Shown in pieces: positions 16,976-26,566 of a stretch of DNA of 64,000 bases; position 1 is the first letter of the stretch; every line of letters starts with the position of its first letter. A program made the position numbers and the translations under genes. Below the pieces are notes generated by a model. It did no database searches. It worked only from the letters and a program-made list of their open reading frames with translations, and was not told the origin of the DNA. Source of the stretch: Gammaproteobacteria bacterium (GTDB lineage: Bacteria > Pseudomonadota > Gammaproteobacteria > S012-40); NCBI GenBank assembly GCA_029881255.1, contig JAOUMY010000008.1:124001-188000 (forward strand), read 5' to 3'.

Positions 16976-18661
16976 CTAAAAATAGCGGTAGCTGAAATTG
17001 AAGCTCACTCCAAAATCCTGCAAGTTTCTACCGCTATAATCATCTTTCTTACCCGGTGCCCATGCCCAAAACAACTCTGCCGCGTAAGACTCCCGACTTT
17101 GCCATCGCAGTCCTAGTCCCGTACTAATCAAAGTATTCAACGTACGTTGCGCCATCACATTTGCTTGCCCATAGTCGACGAATGGTATGAGCATCACACG
17201 TTGTTCCCCTATTAACCAGGCATCAATCAACAGTGGTAAATGATAGTCGAGACTCATACTCAGTACATTGTCGGCCAGCAAGGCATTTTCTCGAATGCCA
17301 CGCAGGGAGTAACGGCCTCCCAAAGGGTAGCGATCAATACTTGCCAATGCACCGGGCGCAAATTGCCCCGCGATTTTGAACAACAGGCTATCGGTGTCAA
17401 TGATTCCCACGGGTGAGGACAGTTGCACATGATATTGTAGTTGTCCTCTATAGCCGGATGGCTGTGCCGCGCCAAACAGATTCCATCGATAGGCAGTATC
17501 AAACTCAAGCATAAAACTGCGAACGACGGTGTCTCCCCGCCACCCAAAACGTAGCGCATATACATCTGGTTCGTCGAACAAATCACTTGTGTCGGCAATT
17601 TTCGTTTGCATTTTTTGCCATTGCAAGCCAGCGCGAAACAGCTGGCTCCCTTGCCATCTTGAAGATCGATACCCAAGCTCAAGGTGTATCACACGATTTT
17701 CGTTGCGTAATTCTGTATCGAAAGACTCGTTTGAATTGCCGGATTCGGGTAGTTCTTTGTTATTGATCTGACCACTTGAATAGCTTCCGCCAGCCAACAG
17801 CATAATATGCGATTGTCTGAGCGGCATGTCGTACGAGAAACCGAGTTGGGTGTGGTACCAGGATTTATAGAGTGATAGCTGGGCGCGTTCGGACCAGCCA
17901 AAATAATTATTGTAGCGCGTACTCACGTGAACGCCCTCCGCGCCTATCAGTGGTGACTGATAGTTGTTCACGCTAATAGCATACTCATAAGGCTTGTTTT
18001 CATTAACTCTGAGAAGTAGTGCGTATTGCGCGTCCTGATGGAGAGGATAGAGATAGGCCTGAACGCTATCAATCATCGGATGCGATCGCAGTTGCTGCAA
18101 GGAATGCGAAAGTGTTTTGGCATTCATGGGTTCTGTTGACACTGAACGAAAATGTTCTGCAACGACTTCTTTACTCAAGCGTCTGTTTCCGGCAATCTGT
18201 AAACGGCTAATATGACTTTCCTGTGCCACCATTCTCACAATGCCATTTGTGATAGCTGGGTCAGCGAGACTTACCTGCGCGGAAATATACCCCTGCTGTT
18301 TATAATAGGTATTGATGTGGGCCGCGACGTCATTAAGTTCGGTGTTACTCAAGGTTTTGCCCAGGTAATCTGCGAGTAGCGTATCGACAACAGTTTGGTC
18401 GATAACTACACTTCCCTGTAGTTCAAAGCCAGTCACCGTCGGCGTCCTTAGCTCATCGATCAGCTGTTTTTGTGCGCGACTAATCGCAAATACGGGCAAC
18501 ACCCTATCCGCCTGAGTGTTGCTATCCCTGATGAGTTCACTGTCCATTTCCACTTCTTGATTCCAGCGTTGCGTTAACCCGTCAATACCTGCAAAACCAA
18601 ATACAGGATAAGAAACTGTCAAAACCATGAGAAACAATAGTCGAACTCGCATTAGTAACAT
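16976..18661 (-). CDS. Two-partner secretion outer-membrane transporter (TpsB; ShlB/FhaC/HecB family)
   Basis: 561 residues with a signal peptide (LLFLMVLTVSYPVFGFAG). Residues about 60-200 hold POTRA-type domains (FELQGSVVIDQTVVDTLLAD; INTYYKQQGYISAQVSLAD); the rest is a beta-barrel ending in NFSYRYF with a C-terminal aromatic. The conserved L6-loop segment is LGGRYSLRGIREN. It should export the TpsA protein encoded just upstream. Its start overlaps the tpsA end: either ATG 18661 inside tpsA or ATG 18652, which overlaps the tpsA TAA as TAATG. The coupling supports a matched pair. Confidence 0.92.
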   Translation of the reverse strand: MLLMRVRLLFLMVLTVSYPVFGFAGIDGLTQRWNQEVEMDSELIRDSNTQADRVLPVFAISRAQKQLIDELRTPTVTGFELQGSVVIDQTVVDTLLADYLGKTLSNTELNDVAAHINTYYKQQGYISAQVSLADPAITNGIVRMVAQESHISRLQIAGNRRLSKEVVAEHFRSVSTEPMNAKTLSHSLQQLRSHPMIDSVQAYLYPLHQDAQYALLLRVNENKPYEYAISVNNYQSPLIGAEGVHVSTRYNNYFGWSERAQLSLYKSWYHTQLGFSYDMPLRQSHIMLLAGGSYSSGQINNKELPESGNSNESFDTELRNENRVIHLELGYRSSRWQGSQLFRAGLQWQKMQTKIADTSDLFDEPDVYALRFGWRGDTVVRSFMLEFDTAYRWNLFGAAQPSGYRGQLQYHVQLSSPVGIIDTDSLLFKIAGQFAPGALASIDRYPLGGRYSLRGIRENALLADNVLSMSLDYHLPLLIDAWLIGEQRVMLIPFVDYGQANVMAQRTLNTLISTGLGLRWQSRESYAAELFWAWAPGKKDDYSGRNLQDFGVSFNFSYRYF

Positions 18662-19899
18662 TCTCGTCCCATCTGAATATAGCTATCCGAATAGGGTTTA
18701 TAGTTTCCAGGCGCAGACCTCCATCTCACTCTCCCCTGTACCTGTAAAGCTTCGCTTGAGCATACGTCTGCCGCATCTCGCGCATTGACAGTTTTTTCTA
18801 TTTTGCCATTTAATAGGTTTTCGACGGATCCCGTCGACGATACGATAGACCAGTTTGCTTCAGACCCGGCGTTTCCGGATACTGTTGTTTCAAATCCAAC
18901 TGAATCGGTTACGGTACCCACCGCCCCCTGACCTATAAAAAAATCATCACTCTCTACAATATTTACTTCCTGAGAGGCCATTAGTTGGACATCTTGAGGA
19001 TTTTCCGAATTGATGTCGGAAAGAGAAACATATATCCGCTCACCTTCAATACGCATTTTAGCGCCCTCATTCAAGGTGACAGTATTGTGTTGAAAGGAAA
19101 CAAGGCCGGCACCAATATCAACTGACTTGTCCGCTGTTATATCGGTGTTGATGATATCGACCCTGCCATTTAGCGGCTCATTATTGCTTGACGTCAATTC
19201 AACGCTATCAATACGACCGCGATTTCCCGCAAAATATTTTCCAATATCAACTCTTGCGTTATTTACTATAACGTCGTTGCTGACCAAATAGAGACTCAAT
19301 CCTGGCGCATCCTCAATCACCGTACCCGAAACCAATATCGGTGCGCTATTCGCTGCATCAAGTCGGATTCTATTAGGGTTCAGTCTGCTCGTCGTGGTCG
19401 ATTCCGTTGACGATGAAAACAAACTCCCGTCACCAAATTCTATATCCGTCGCCGTGCTCGATATAAAGGCGCCATGAATGTCCAGTCTGAAATTCTTGCC
19501 AAAAATCACCCCTGAAGGATTAATTATCCAAAGATTAACACCATCGATATCGCTGGATACCAAACCGTCCAGATAACTGCTATTCCCACCGGTAACACGC
19601 GCAAATATGTGGTCAATACCGGCAGTACCGGAAAACCTTGCGTGCTCACCTTCACCGACATTGAAGCTCCGAAAACTATGGAACAGATTATTGCCTTGGC
19701 GCTGTCCATACGATTCTGTAATAGCATAGTCCGGCCCGAGCAGAAGAGCTCTCTCACCCAGTGTTCCGTCAAACTCAACTTCTGCATAGACGTACCCTGA
19801 CGTGGCAAGTAGTACCGATAGCAATACGCTACTGTATGAATACTTTTCTATTTTTCTTTTCATTCGACTGTCAACACTTCTTCTCATTCTTCTAAACAT
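18652..19899 (-). CDS. Small two-partner secretion exoprotein (TpsA; filamentous haemagglutinin N-terminal domain)
   Basis: Up to 415 residues; the start may be ATG 19899, 19887 or 19863, each leaving a long basic N-region before the hydrophobic SVLLSVLLATSGYVYA-EV signal. The TPS secretion domain is unmistakable: NLFHSFRSFNVGEGEHARFS, RVTGGNSSYLDGLVSSDI, LWIINPSGVIFGKNFRLDI and GAFISSTATDIEF. Most TpsA proteins are thousands of residues; this one has only a short beta-helix region after the TPS domain and no repeats, ending with a Cys-containing tail (DVCSSEALQ ... GREC). The product may be a compact surface protein held by a disulfide. It follows the CHAT protein gene by 24 bases. Confidence 0.92.
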   Translation of the reverse strand: MFRRMRRSVDSRMKRKIEKYSYSSVLLSVLLATSGYVYAEVEFDGTLGERALLLGPDYAITESYGQRQGNNLFHSFRSFNVGEGEHARFSGTAGIDHIFARVTGGNSSYLDGLVSSDIDGVNLWIINPSGVIFGKNFRLDIHGAFISSTATDIEFGDGSLFSSSTESTTTSRLNPNRIRLDAANSAPILVSGTVIEDAPGLSLYLVSNDVIVNNARVDIGKYFAGNRGRIDSVELTSSNNEPLNGRVDIINTDITADKSVDIGAGLVSFQHNTVTLNEGAKMRIEGERIYVSLSDINSENPQDVQLMASQEVNIVESDDFFIGQGAVGTVTDSVGFETTVSGNAGSEANWSIVSSTGSVENLLNGKIEKTVNARDAADVCSSEALQVQGRVRWRSAPGNYKPYSDSYIQMGRECY

Positions 19900-19923
19900 C
19901 GGTATTTTCTAATACGGAAAAAA

Positions 19924-22065
19924 TTAATGCGTAGTCACCATCAGACCCGCCCAATATTTTGCGGGTTGTTTCTCCTTAATCATCGCCACTTGTATATCAC
20001 GCACAGCATCTATAGGAGAAAACTTCTGAGGTACCGTAGATATTAGTTTTTGAAGAAATTCCTTTCCCTTTTCCTGTTGCCACATCGGCGTCAAACAAAA
20101 CGATACCGAGAATCGTATAGGCAGGAGGGTTAACACACTCTCATCCGGTGCATTCGCATATTCCCCCATGACCAAGACGTCATATCCACCAGTAGAAAGA
20201 AATTCTCGTAAGGAAACTTCCAATTCCTCGATAGAATAGGATTTGTCTATATCAGATACATTCGACGGACTATCAATTTCAAAATGCTGTGACGTGTACC
20301 ACAAACGGAACCCCGGTGCCAAAAGTCCCGCCAGTGGCAAATTTCCAAGTCCGGAAAAAGTCTTGCTTATGCCCTTACTAAAAAACTCCGCGCGCTCCGA
20401 GTCTGACATTGAAACGTCTTTCGTTCCCCAAGACATATTGCGTAGTCCTGTGGCATGAAAGTAGCTCAGGCTATATTTTTCCACCAGATATTTCTTGCCC
20501 GTATAAAGTGAGGCTACAGGAATTGCGCGGGTGAGCCCATCAAGACTGAATGCTAATGTATTGACTGTTTGTAGCGCTTTTTCAAAAGGCGCCAAAAATA
20601 ATTTGTATAGTTTTATTGAGGAGGGAGTAATGTCATATTCACGTTCAATTGCCGCACGCATATCGACTACATTCTGGTATATCTGATCGCGTTTAGCCCT
20701 AAGCTGATGAAATAAATATTCCTTACCTTTCTGTAAAACAACAAACGACTTATTCTTTCCAATGAAGTTATAGAAACGCGCGTCATTTGATGCCAGTTCA
20801 GGAAGGAGTGTGTGAGACGTAGTTTCGCTAACAAGAGGAAACCGCGACATCGCTTCACTCATCCTCAAGGTTTCCATCGCTTGCCACGCCCGTCTAGCAC
20901 TCTCCGGTGATTTGTCCTGAGCTAAAAATGACAAGTATTGTTCGATGAACGGACGCACAATCATGGCATAAGCGTCAGGTTCATTGTGCGCGACCTGTTC
21001 GAGAAGATTCCGCAGTTGATTGTGTGCTGCATGCATTAACTGACCGGCATTGTCATCCTTAGCAATGTCGGCGAGTATTGCCAGTTCAATATCCCAGCGA
21101 TACATACTATCTGGCGAGTCACTCTTATGCGCAAAAATACTAGCCTGTCTAAACATGTGCAGCGCCTCGGCAAAACGCCCCTCGTCGCGATAGAGTATCG
21201 CGGACATTCCCCAGGCATAGGATAGGCTGCGTAAATCTTTTGTGTTTTCAGCAAGGCTGAGCGCATTCTGATATTGTTGCAGGGCTCGTTTCCGCCACAC
21301 TCCTTTATTCTTTGAACGTTTCGAAAAATCTCGGTACAGACTTCCAAGATTAAGACAATGTTCAATGGTGAATGCATAATCATTTACGGTATCGAGTGTT
21401 GAAACAAGGTCGCCCAATAACGTCGACACACCATCAAGGCTTCCCATTTGCAGTTTTACCCTTGCCAGATTCAGGGCAGCAATAATTTCTATCTTAGAAT
21501 CATTCAGGCGCTGCGCTAAGTCCAGTGATTCGGAAAATGCCTGCTCAGCCAATTGCCAGTCCTTTACCTGGACATCGGTATAGCCAATATCCAGTAGTAT
21601 CTTGGCAAGCGCTAGGTTTTCACCTTGTGTGCGATAGTCTTGGACAAGAATGTGGAAAAAATCACGCGCCTGACTAAACTGGCGTCGAGACAGATAACTC
21701 TTGGCGAGGAAATCATAGGCAGTATTCGCCGCAACTCTGTTTTGCAGTGACGGTGCTAACTCCTGAATACGATGAAGCACCTCATTTTCGTTTTTACCGT
21801 CGTATAAACGTCTATAGGCCAGTGCAAGCAAGGTAAGTGCGCGTAATTCCCGTTCTGGATTCTGAACCTTACGAGCGTGTTCTATGTATGTCTTAAAATG
21901 ACGGATGGCCGCCAAATACTGACCGCTTTCAAGTGAACTACGGCCTTGTTCCAAGGATTGGTGATGCATTTCATTGTTGGGGAGTGTTGTCGACCAGCAA
22001 GGGACAGCAGCTATCCAACTGAATAACAAAAAGATTGTAACAATGGTGGTACGCCTGGGAGACAC
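19924..22065 (-). CDS. Exported TPR protein with degenerate CHAT domain
   Basis: 713 residues from a GTG start that gives a signal peptide (TTIVTIFLLFSWIAAVPCWS). Residues about 35-330 are TPR-like (SLESGQYLAAIRHFKTYIEH; LLDIGYTDVQVKDWQLAEQA). The C-terminal 280 residues follow the CHAT layout: LYKLFLAPFEKAL, ALSLDGLTR-like AFSLDGLTRAIPVASLYTGK, VEKYSLSYFHATGL and the terminal AKYWAGLMVTT. The active-site segments look broken: the ATHG position reads VLVMGEYANAPDE without His, and the LSACET position reads SVSFCLTP. A peptidase-dead, binding role is plausible. It heads a CHAT-TpsA-TpsB operon. Confidence 0.85.
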   Translation of the reverse strand: MSPRRTTIVTIFLLFSWIAAVPCWSTTLPNNEMHHQSLEQGRSSLESGQYLAAIRHFKTYIEHARKVQNPERELRALTLLALAYRRLYDGKNENEVLHRIQELAPSLQNRVAANTAYDFLAKSYLSRRQFSQARDFFHILVQDYRTQGENLALAKILLDIGYTDVQVKDWQLAEQAFSESLDLAQRLNDSKIEIIAALNLARVKLQMGSLDGVSTLLGDLVSTLDTVNDYAFTIEHCLNLGSLYRDFSKRSKNKGVWRKRALQQYQNALSLAENTKDLRSLSYAWGMSAILYRDEGRFAEALHMFRQASIFAHKSDSPDSMYRWDIELAILADIAKDDNAGQLMHAAHNQLRNLLEQVAHNEPDAYAMIVRPFIEQYLSFLAQDKSPESARRAWQAMETLRMSEAMSRFPLVSETTSHTLLPELASNDARFYNFIGKNKSFVVLQKGKEYLFHQLRAKRDQIYQNVVDMRAAIEREYDITPSSIKLYKLFLAPFEKALQTVNTLAFSLDGLTRAIPVASLYTGKKYLVEKYSLSYFHATGLRNMSWGTKDVSMSDSERAEFFSKGISKTFSGLGNLPLAGLLAPGFRLWYTSQHFEIDSPSNVSDIDKSYSIEELEVSLREFLSTGGYDVLVMGEYANAPDESVLTLLPIRFSVSFCLTPMWQQEKGKEFLQKLISTVPQKFSPIDAVRDIQVAMIKEKQPAKYWAGLMVTTH

Positions 22066-22245
22066 TGATATTTCGTCTTATAATTTTTTTCAAACATTAT
22101 ATACGAAAGATCCGATCTGTATTTCAAAAAAAGGAAAATTACATGCTTCGAAGGGCGCACCATATCATTGAGTGGTAATTATTTGGAAATGATCTAACTA
22201 TTTACACGAGTACGATGCCCGTTTCGAAAATAACACATCGTCGTA

Positions 22246-22548
22246 TTAATCATCATCTACGTGTTGGTAATCCATAAATTCTCGATATTCATTGTCGTTA
22301 TCCCAGGCATCGCTATCCAGCCCAGGTTCGTCAAGATCAAAGGTCTCGCGAAATGAGTCCATATCCTCAGGCTCCGCAACTTGGGCAATATGCGCTCCTG
22401 TCCAATCTTCCAGACTAATCTGTTCGACCTCCCCGTCCTGATATTCAATTTCGACAGAATCATCCAACAGATCCGTCACTCTAAACGAGTGTAAGCGGCC
22501 AGACTCCCTATACCACTGACCAATAATCGGCGCTACCTTCCTGGTCAT
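22246..22548 (-). CDS. Small acidic conserved protein (possibly DUF6763)
   Basis: 100 residues preceded by a GGGAG Shine-Dalgarno. The first half (PIIGQWYRESGRLHSFRVTD, then EIEYQDGEVEQISLEDW) looks like a small Tudor- or SH3-like beta barrel that reads ordered charge; the second half is very acidic (DLDEPGLDSDAWDNDNEYRE). It resembles a small protein conserved in several Gammaproteobacteria that I recall as DUF6763, without certainty. It lies between the CHAT gene and the P-type ATPase on the same strand, but spacings of 103-180 bases make a shared transcript doubtful. No function can be assigned. Confidence 0.78.
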   Translation of the reverse strand: MTRKVAPIIGQWYRESGRLHSFRVTDLLDDSVEIEYQDGEVEQISLEDWTGAHIAQVAEPEDMDSFRETFDLDEPGLDSDAWDNDNEYREFMDYQHVDDD

Positions 22549-22651
22549 GACATACTCCCTTTACATTGTGTCTTTCCCCAACGACAAATACGGTGGGTTA
22601 TTGTTATGGTTTGTTAAATTTGATTTATTCTTAGACAGTCGACAAATTTTT

Positions 22652-25321
22652 TCAAGCGCTTTTACCTGTCTCTACCTGAATTTGATAAATCCATTTTTTT
22701 CGTACTAAATATTTTTCAAGTTCCACGGCTAGAAAAACGATGAACGATAGTCCGCAACAGATCAGTAACTCTGAAATACTCAAGGCCTGGGTTTTAAAAA
22801 TATCATTGAAAAAAGGCAAATAGATAATCAGTAGTTGTAACCCTATGGTAAGCGATACAGCAAACAATAACTTTTTATTCGAACCGATTCCAAACTGCAA
22901 TAAAGATTGTGTTTCAGAACGTATCGCCATCACGTGTGCAAGTTGAGAAAATGTCAACACGGTAAAAACCATGGTTTGCCAGTGTTCGATTCCTTGCGCA
23001 ATCGCCCACACCTGTACCCCCAGTGAAAGCAGCCCGATTAACAAACCAATGACGAGTATGTGTTGCCACATACCATTGGCGAACACCGATTCACGCGGAG
23101 GACGAGGCGGACGTTGCATCAGGTTGGGTTCTTCCTTTTCCAGTGACAGCGCCAACCCAGGCAACCCATCGGTCACTAAATTTATCCACAGAATATGTAT
23201 CGGTAGCAGCGGCACCGGCATGCCAACCAAAGGTGCCAACAATAACGTCCACACCTCGCCTGCGTTTGAGGTCATGGTATAGCGTATGAATTTACGAATA
23301 TTGTCATAAATGCGCCGACCGGCGCGCACGGCATGAACAATAGTGGCGAAGTTATCATCAAGCAGAATGACGTCCGAAGCTTCACGCGCCACGTCAGTCC
23401 CTTTGCGTCCCATGGCGATACCGACGTGGGCAAAACGTAGCGCGGGGGCATCGTTTACCCCATCACCCGTCATGGCTACGAACTGTTGTTGTTTTTGTAA
23501 CGCTTCAACGATACGGATTTTCTGTTCCGGGGAAACACGCGCATAAACGCGTTTTTCAAGAATGACTTGGTTGAGTTGTTCATCGTTCAAATGGAAAAGC
23601 TCTTCGCCACTGAGTACCTCGTCTTCGTGGCGGCTAATACCCAATTCCTGCGCGATTGCCGACGCCGTCAGTACATGATCACCCGTTATCATGACGGGTA
23701 CGATGCCAGCAGACTGACACAAACGCACCGCCTCTTTGGCTTCAGGTCTGGGCGGATCAATGAGAGCGATAAATCCGAGGAATTGCAGACCCGATTCAAT
23801 GCTATCGACGTCTTTAACAGAAGGCTGTCTATCCCAGATGCGTTGCGCAAACCCCAGCACCCGCTGCCCTCTTGCAGCCATTGCCCTTGCCTGCTGCAAG
23901 AGTTCGGCGCGTCCTTGATCTGACAGTAAACGAGTACTGGCGTCATGTGTACACAAACTCAAGATGCGTTCCGGAGAGCCCTTGCTATACGCAACGATGA
24001 CAGCGTCTTCCCGGTGCATAGTGGTCATAGACTTTCGAACAGAGTCAAAAGGTACTTCGGCAACGCGAGGATAGTTTTCCAGTAACCGCGAAAAATCCTT
24101 GTTCTGATGTTGGTCTTGCGCGAAAGCCAGGATTGCTGTCTCGGTCGGATCGCCGATCAACGTATCTGCCGATACCTGCGCGTCATTACACAGGGCCATG
24201 GCTTTCAACAATGATGCGTTTAGCGATTCAACTTTGTCTGATGCTTGCCATGTATTGGCGTCGAAAACATGTGAGGCATGCATCTTGTTGAGTGTCAATG
24301 TGCCGGTCTTATCGGTACAGATATAGGTAACAGACCCTAGCGACTCTACAGCGGGGAGACGTCGGATCAAGGCGTTCTTTTCCGACATCTGGCGTGCACC
24401 TACGGCCAGCGCAATATTCACCACCGCCGGCAAGGCTTCAGGAATAGCCGCCACGGCCAGACTGACTGCGGTCAGAAACATCAAAAGTGCAGGCTCGCCG
24501 CGTAACAGACCAACCGCAAACAGCACAACACAGACAAACAACACCACAAAAGCAAGCTGCTTACCCAAAATAGCCAGTCGTTCCTGCAATGGGGTTTTTG
24601 GCTGTGCCTCTTTTTCGAGTAACCGAGCAATACTACCCAGCTCCGTGTTTAATCCGGTCGCGGCGACGACGGCCACTACCCGGCCGTGGGTAAGCAAGCT
24701 TCCCTTGAATACCATGTTGACACGGTCGCCAACCAACGCATGTGGCTTGGCTATGGGCTCAATATGCTTGTCTACGGGCTCGGACTCACCAGTTAAGGTG
24801 GATTCATCGGTACGCGCATTTGCCGACTCTATCAGGCGTGCGTCTGCGGGTACCGTGTCACCGGCATCGAGCAATATGATGTCACCCGGAACCAATTCAT
24901 CCGCATCAATCGTCTTTACCTGAGCATCTCGTCGAACCTTTGCCGATGGCGCGGCGAGTTTACGCAAGGCATTCATCGCCTGTTCCGCGCGAATTTCCTG
25001 GATAAATCCAATGACGGCGTTAAGAACCAGAATAACAATAATCGTGATGGTGTCGGCCAGTTCGCCAACCAGACCGGAGACAACCGCCGCCGCAATCAGT
25101 ATCAACACCATCAGGTCTGAAAACTGGGAGATAAAAATGAGGAGTGCCGAACGAGAGCTCGCTTCGGGTAGACGATTTGCGCCATATTGCTGCAAACGCG
25201 TCTGGGATTCCGATGTAGAAAGGCCTTGCGCGACTTCCACATCGAGTTTCTGACAAACCTGTTGCGCGGTTTGCGTATGCCACAGCGTGGCTTCTCGCTC
25301 GGCCGCGACTTCCGTCGTCAT
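22652..25321 (-). CDS. P-type Ca2+-transporting ATPase (P2A, SERCA/PMR1-like)
   Basis: 889 residues from the ATG at 25321, which has AAGGGAAAG upstream; a TTG 18 bases earlier is a poorer start. It contains an N-terminal cation-ATPase domain (LDVEVAQGLSTSESQTRLQQ), the TGES motif in LTGESEPVDK, phosphorylation site CTDKTGTLTLNKM, and hinge TGDGVNDAPAL. Membrane residues fit a calcium pump: VAAIPEALPAVV in span 4, NAGEVWTLL in span 5 and ILWINLVTDGLPGLAL in span 6 (Asn, Thr/Asp). It would expel Ca2+ (or Mn2+) from the cytosol. A Ca2+/H+ antiporter gene precedes it by 58 bases, making a calcium export pair. Confidence 0.92.
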   Translation of the reverse strand: MTTEVAAEREATLWHTQTAQQVCQKLDVEVAQGLSTSESQTRLQQYGANRLPEASSRSALLIFISQFSDLMVLILIAAAVVSGLVGELADTITIIVILVLNAVIGFIQEIRAEQAMNALRKLAAPSAKVRRDAQVKTIDADELVPGDIILLDAGDTVPADARLIESANARTDESTLTGESEPVDKHIEPIAKPHALVGDRVNMVFKGSLLTHGRVVAVVAATGLNTELGSIARLLEKEAQPKTPLQERLAILGKQLAFVVLFVCVVLFAVGLLRGEPALLMFLTAVSLAVAAIPEALPAVVNIALAVGARQMSEKNALIRRLPAVESLGSVTYICTDKTGTLTLNKMHASHVFDANTWQASDKVESLNASLLKAMALCNDAQVSADTLIGDPTETAILAFAQDQHQNKDFSRLLENYPRVAEVPFDSVRKSMTTMHREDAVIVAYSKGSPERILSLCTHDASTRLLSDQGRAELLQQARAMAARGQRVLGFAQRIWDRQPSVKDVDSIESGLQFLGFIALIDPPRPEAKEAVRLCQSAGIVPVMITGDHVLTASAIAQELGISRHEDEVLSGEELFHLNDEQLNQVILEKRVYARVSPEQKIRIVEALQKQQQFVAMTGDGVNDAPALRFAHVGIAMGRKGTDVAREASDVILLDDNFATIVHAVRAGRRIYDNIRKFIRYTMTSNAGEVWTLLLAPLVGMPVPLLPIHILWINLVTDGLPGLALSLEKEEPNLMQRPPRPPRESVFANGMWQHILVIGLLIGLLSLGVQVWAIAQGIEHWQTMVFTVLTFSQLAHVMAIRSETQSLLQFGIGSNKKLLFAVSLTIGLQLLIIYLPFFNDIFKTQALSISELLICCGLSFIVFLAVELEKYLVRKKWIYQIQVETGKSA

Positions 25322-25379
25322 ATCACGCTTTCCCTTCAACCAAATATCGAATAGTCAAACCATTCGGCGAAATAGCTTT

Positions 25380-26450
25380 TTAGCCTGCGATGAATGTCAA
25401 TGCGATAAACGTCGCGAATAAGGCAAAATGCACCGCGCCTTCGAGCATATTGCTTTCACCATCGTGTAGATTAATCATCGCCACCAATACAGTAAGCAGT
25501 ATCATTGCCGACTGCAAAGGAGTCAATCCCATTTCCAGTGGTATGCCTTGCATCAGGGCGATAAACTCGATCACCGGGACCGTCAACAATACCGTCGCCA
25601 GAGATGCACCCAAGCCGATATTGATTACTGTCTGCATCTGATCCTTCATTGCCGCGCGTACCGCGGTCAAGATCTCGGGACTCGCCGATATCAATGCCAC
25701 CAGAACTGCTGGTATCGCCATAGGCAAACCGCTTGCTTCCATGCCATGATCAAGAAATACCGCCAGAATTTCGGCCAATACTCCAATCACGACTATGGTG
25801 AAAACCAACAGCAATACATGCCAGCTATTGGATTTTTGATGCGTACTTTGCGTTTCTTCGTGTCCGCCTGCGCCTCCGTATTGAAAGAAGTAGCGATGCT
25901 CGACGGTTTGTACACGCAGAAAAATAACATAGAGTATCAAGGTGACAAGTATGGAAAATATGAAATACGATTTCATATTGTCTGCCGATATGAACTCAGG
26001 AATAAACATGCTGATTCCTACCGCGACCAGCAACATAGAGATATAGGAATTTGAGCCATCCATATTATATTTTTGTTCGCCGTGGTGGATACCGCCAATG
26101 ATAGCCGCAACCCCCAGGATACCGTTCATATCTATCATAATGGCGGAATAAATGGTGTCTCGGGCGAGAGTCGGATTTTCAGTACCGGTCATGATGATAA
26201 CCAGCATCACGACTTCCACGGTTACCGCAGCGATTGTCAACAACATGGTGCCATACGGTTCACCAAAACGTTGCGCCAATACCTCTGCGTGGTACGCAAC
26301 CCTGAATGCTGCACCGATAATGACCGAGAAGACCAGCGTAAAAGCGACCGCCAACATCACGCCACCCTGCTCAATAACGCTGTGCTCGACATAAAATCCG
26401 ATTATTGCGGTGATGACAGCAACAATGAGTGTGGCTTCTTGTTTAAGCAT
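25380..26450 (-). CDS. chaA: Ca2+/H+ (cation/proton) antiporter, ChaA-like
   Basis: 356 residues, about ten or eleven spans. The two CaCA repeats are visible: the first has AQRFGEPYGTMLLTIAAVTV with the acidic residue in TVEVVMLV, and the second has AIPAVLVALISASPEILTAV with the matching acidic residue. The segment INIGLGASLATVLLTVPVIE is also typical of ChaA/CAX. It exchanges cytosolic Ca2+ (or Na+/K+ in ChaA) for protons across the inner membrane. It is directly upstream of the P-type ATPase on the same strand. A His-rich acidic cytosolic loop in the middle (YGGAGGHEETQSTHQKSN) may have a regulatory role. Confidence 0.9.
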   Translation of the reverse strand: MLKQEATLIVAVITAIIGFYVEHSVIEQGGVMLAVAFTLVFSVIIGAAFRVAYHAEVLAQRFGEPYGTMLLTIAAVTVEVVMLVIIMTGTENPTLARDTIYSAIMIDMNGILGVAAIIGGIHHGEQKYNMDGSNSYISMLLVAVGISMFIPEFISADNMKSYFIFSILVTLILYVIFLRVQTVEHRYFFQYGGAGGHEETQSTHQKSNSWHVLLLVFTIVVIGVLAEILAVFLDHGMEASGLPMAIPAVLVALISASPEILTAVRAAMKDQMQTVINIGLGASLATVLLTVPVIEFIALMQGIPLEMGLTPLQSAMILLTVLVAMINLHDGESNMLEGAVHFALFATFIALTFIAG

Positions 26451-26566
26451 TTTCTCTCACATCAACGAACAGGATAACGCTGGATTATAACCCGGTTTGT
26501 CAGGCGCAAGGCGAGTTTTTTGGTCCACCTGAATACACTAATAAAAAATAGATCTATTAGGAAAAT

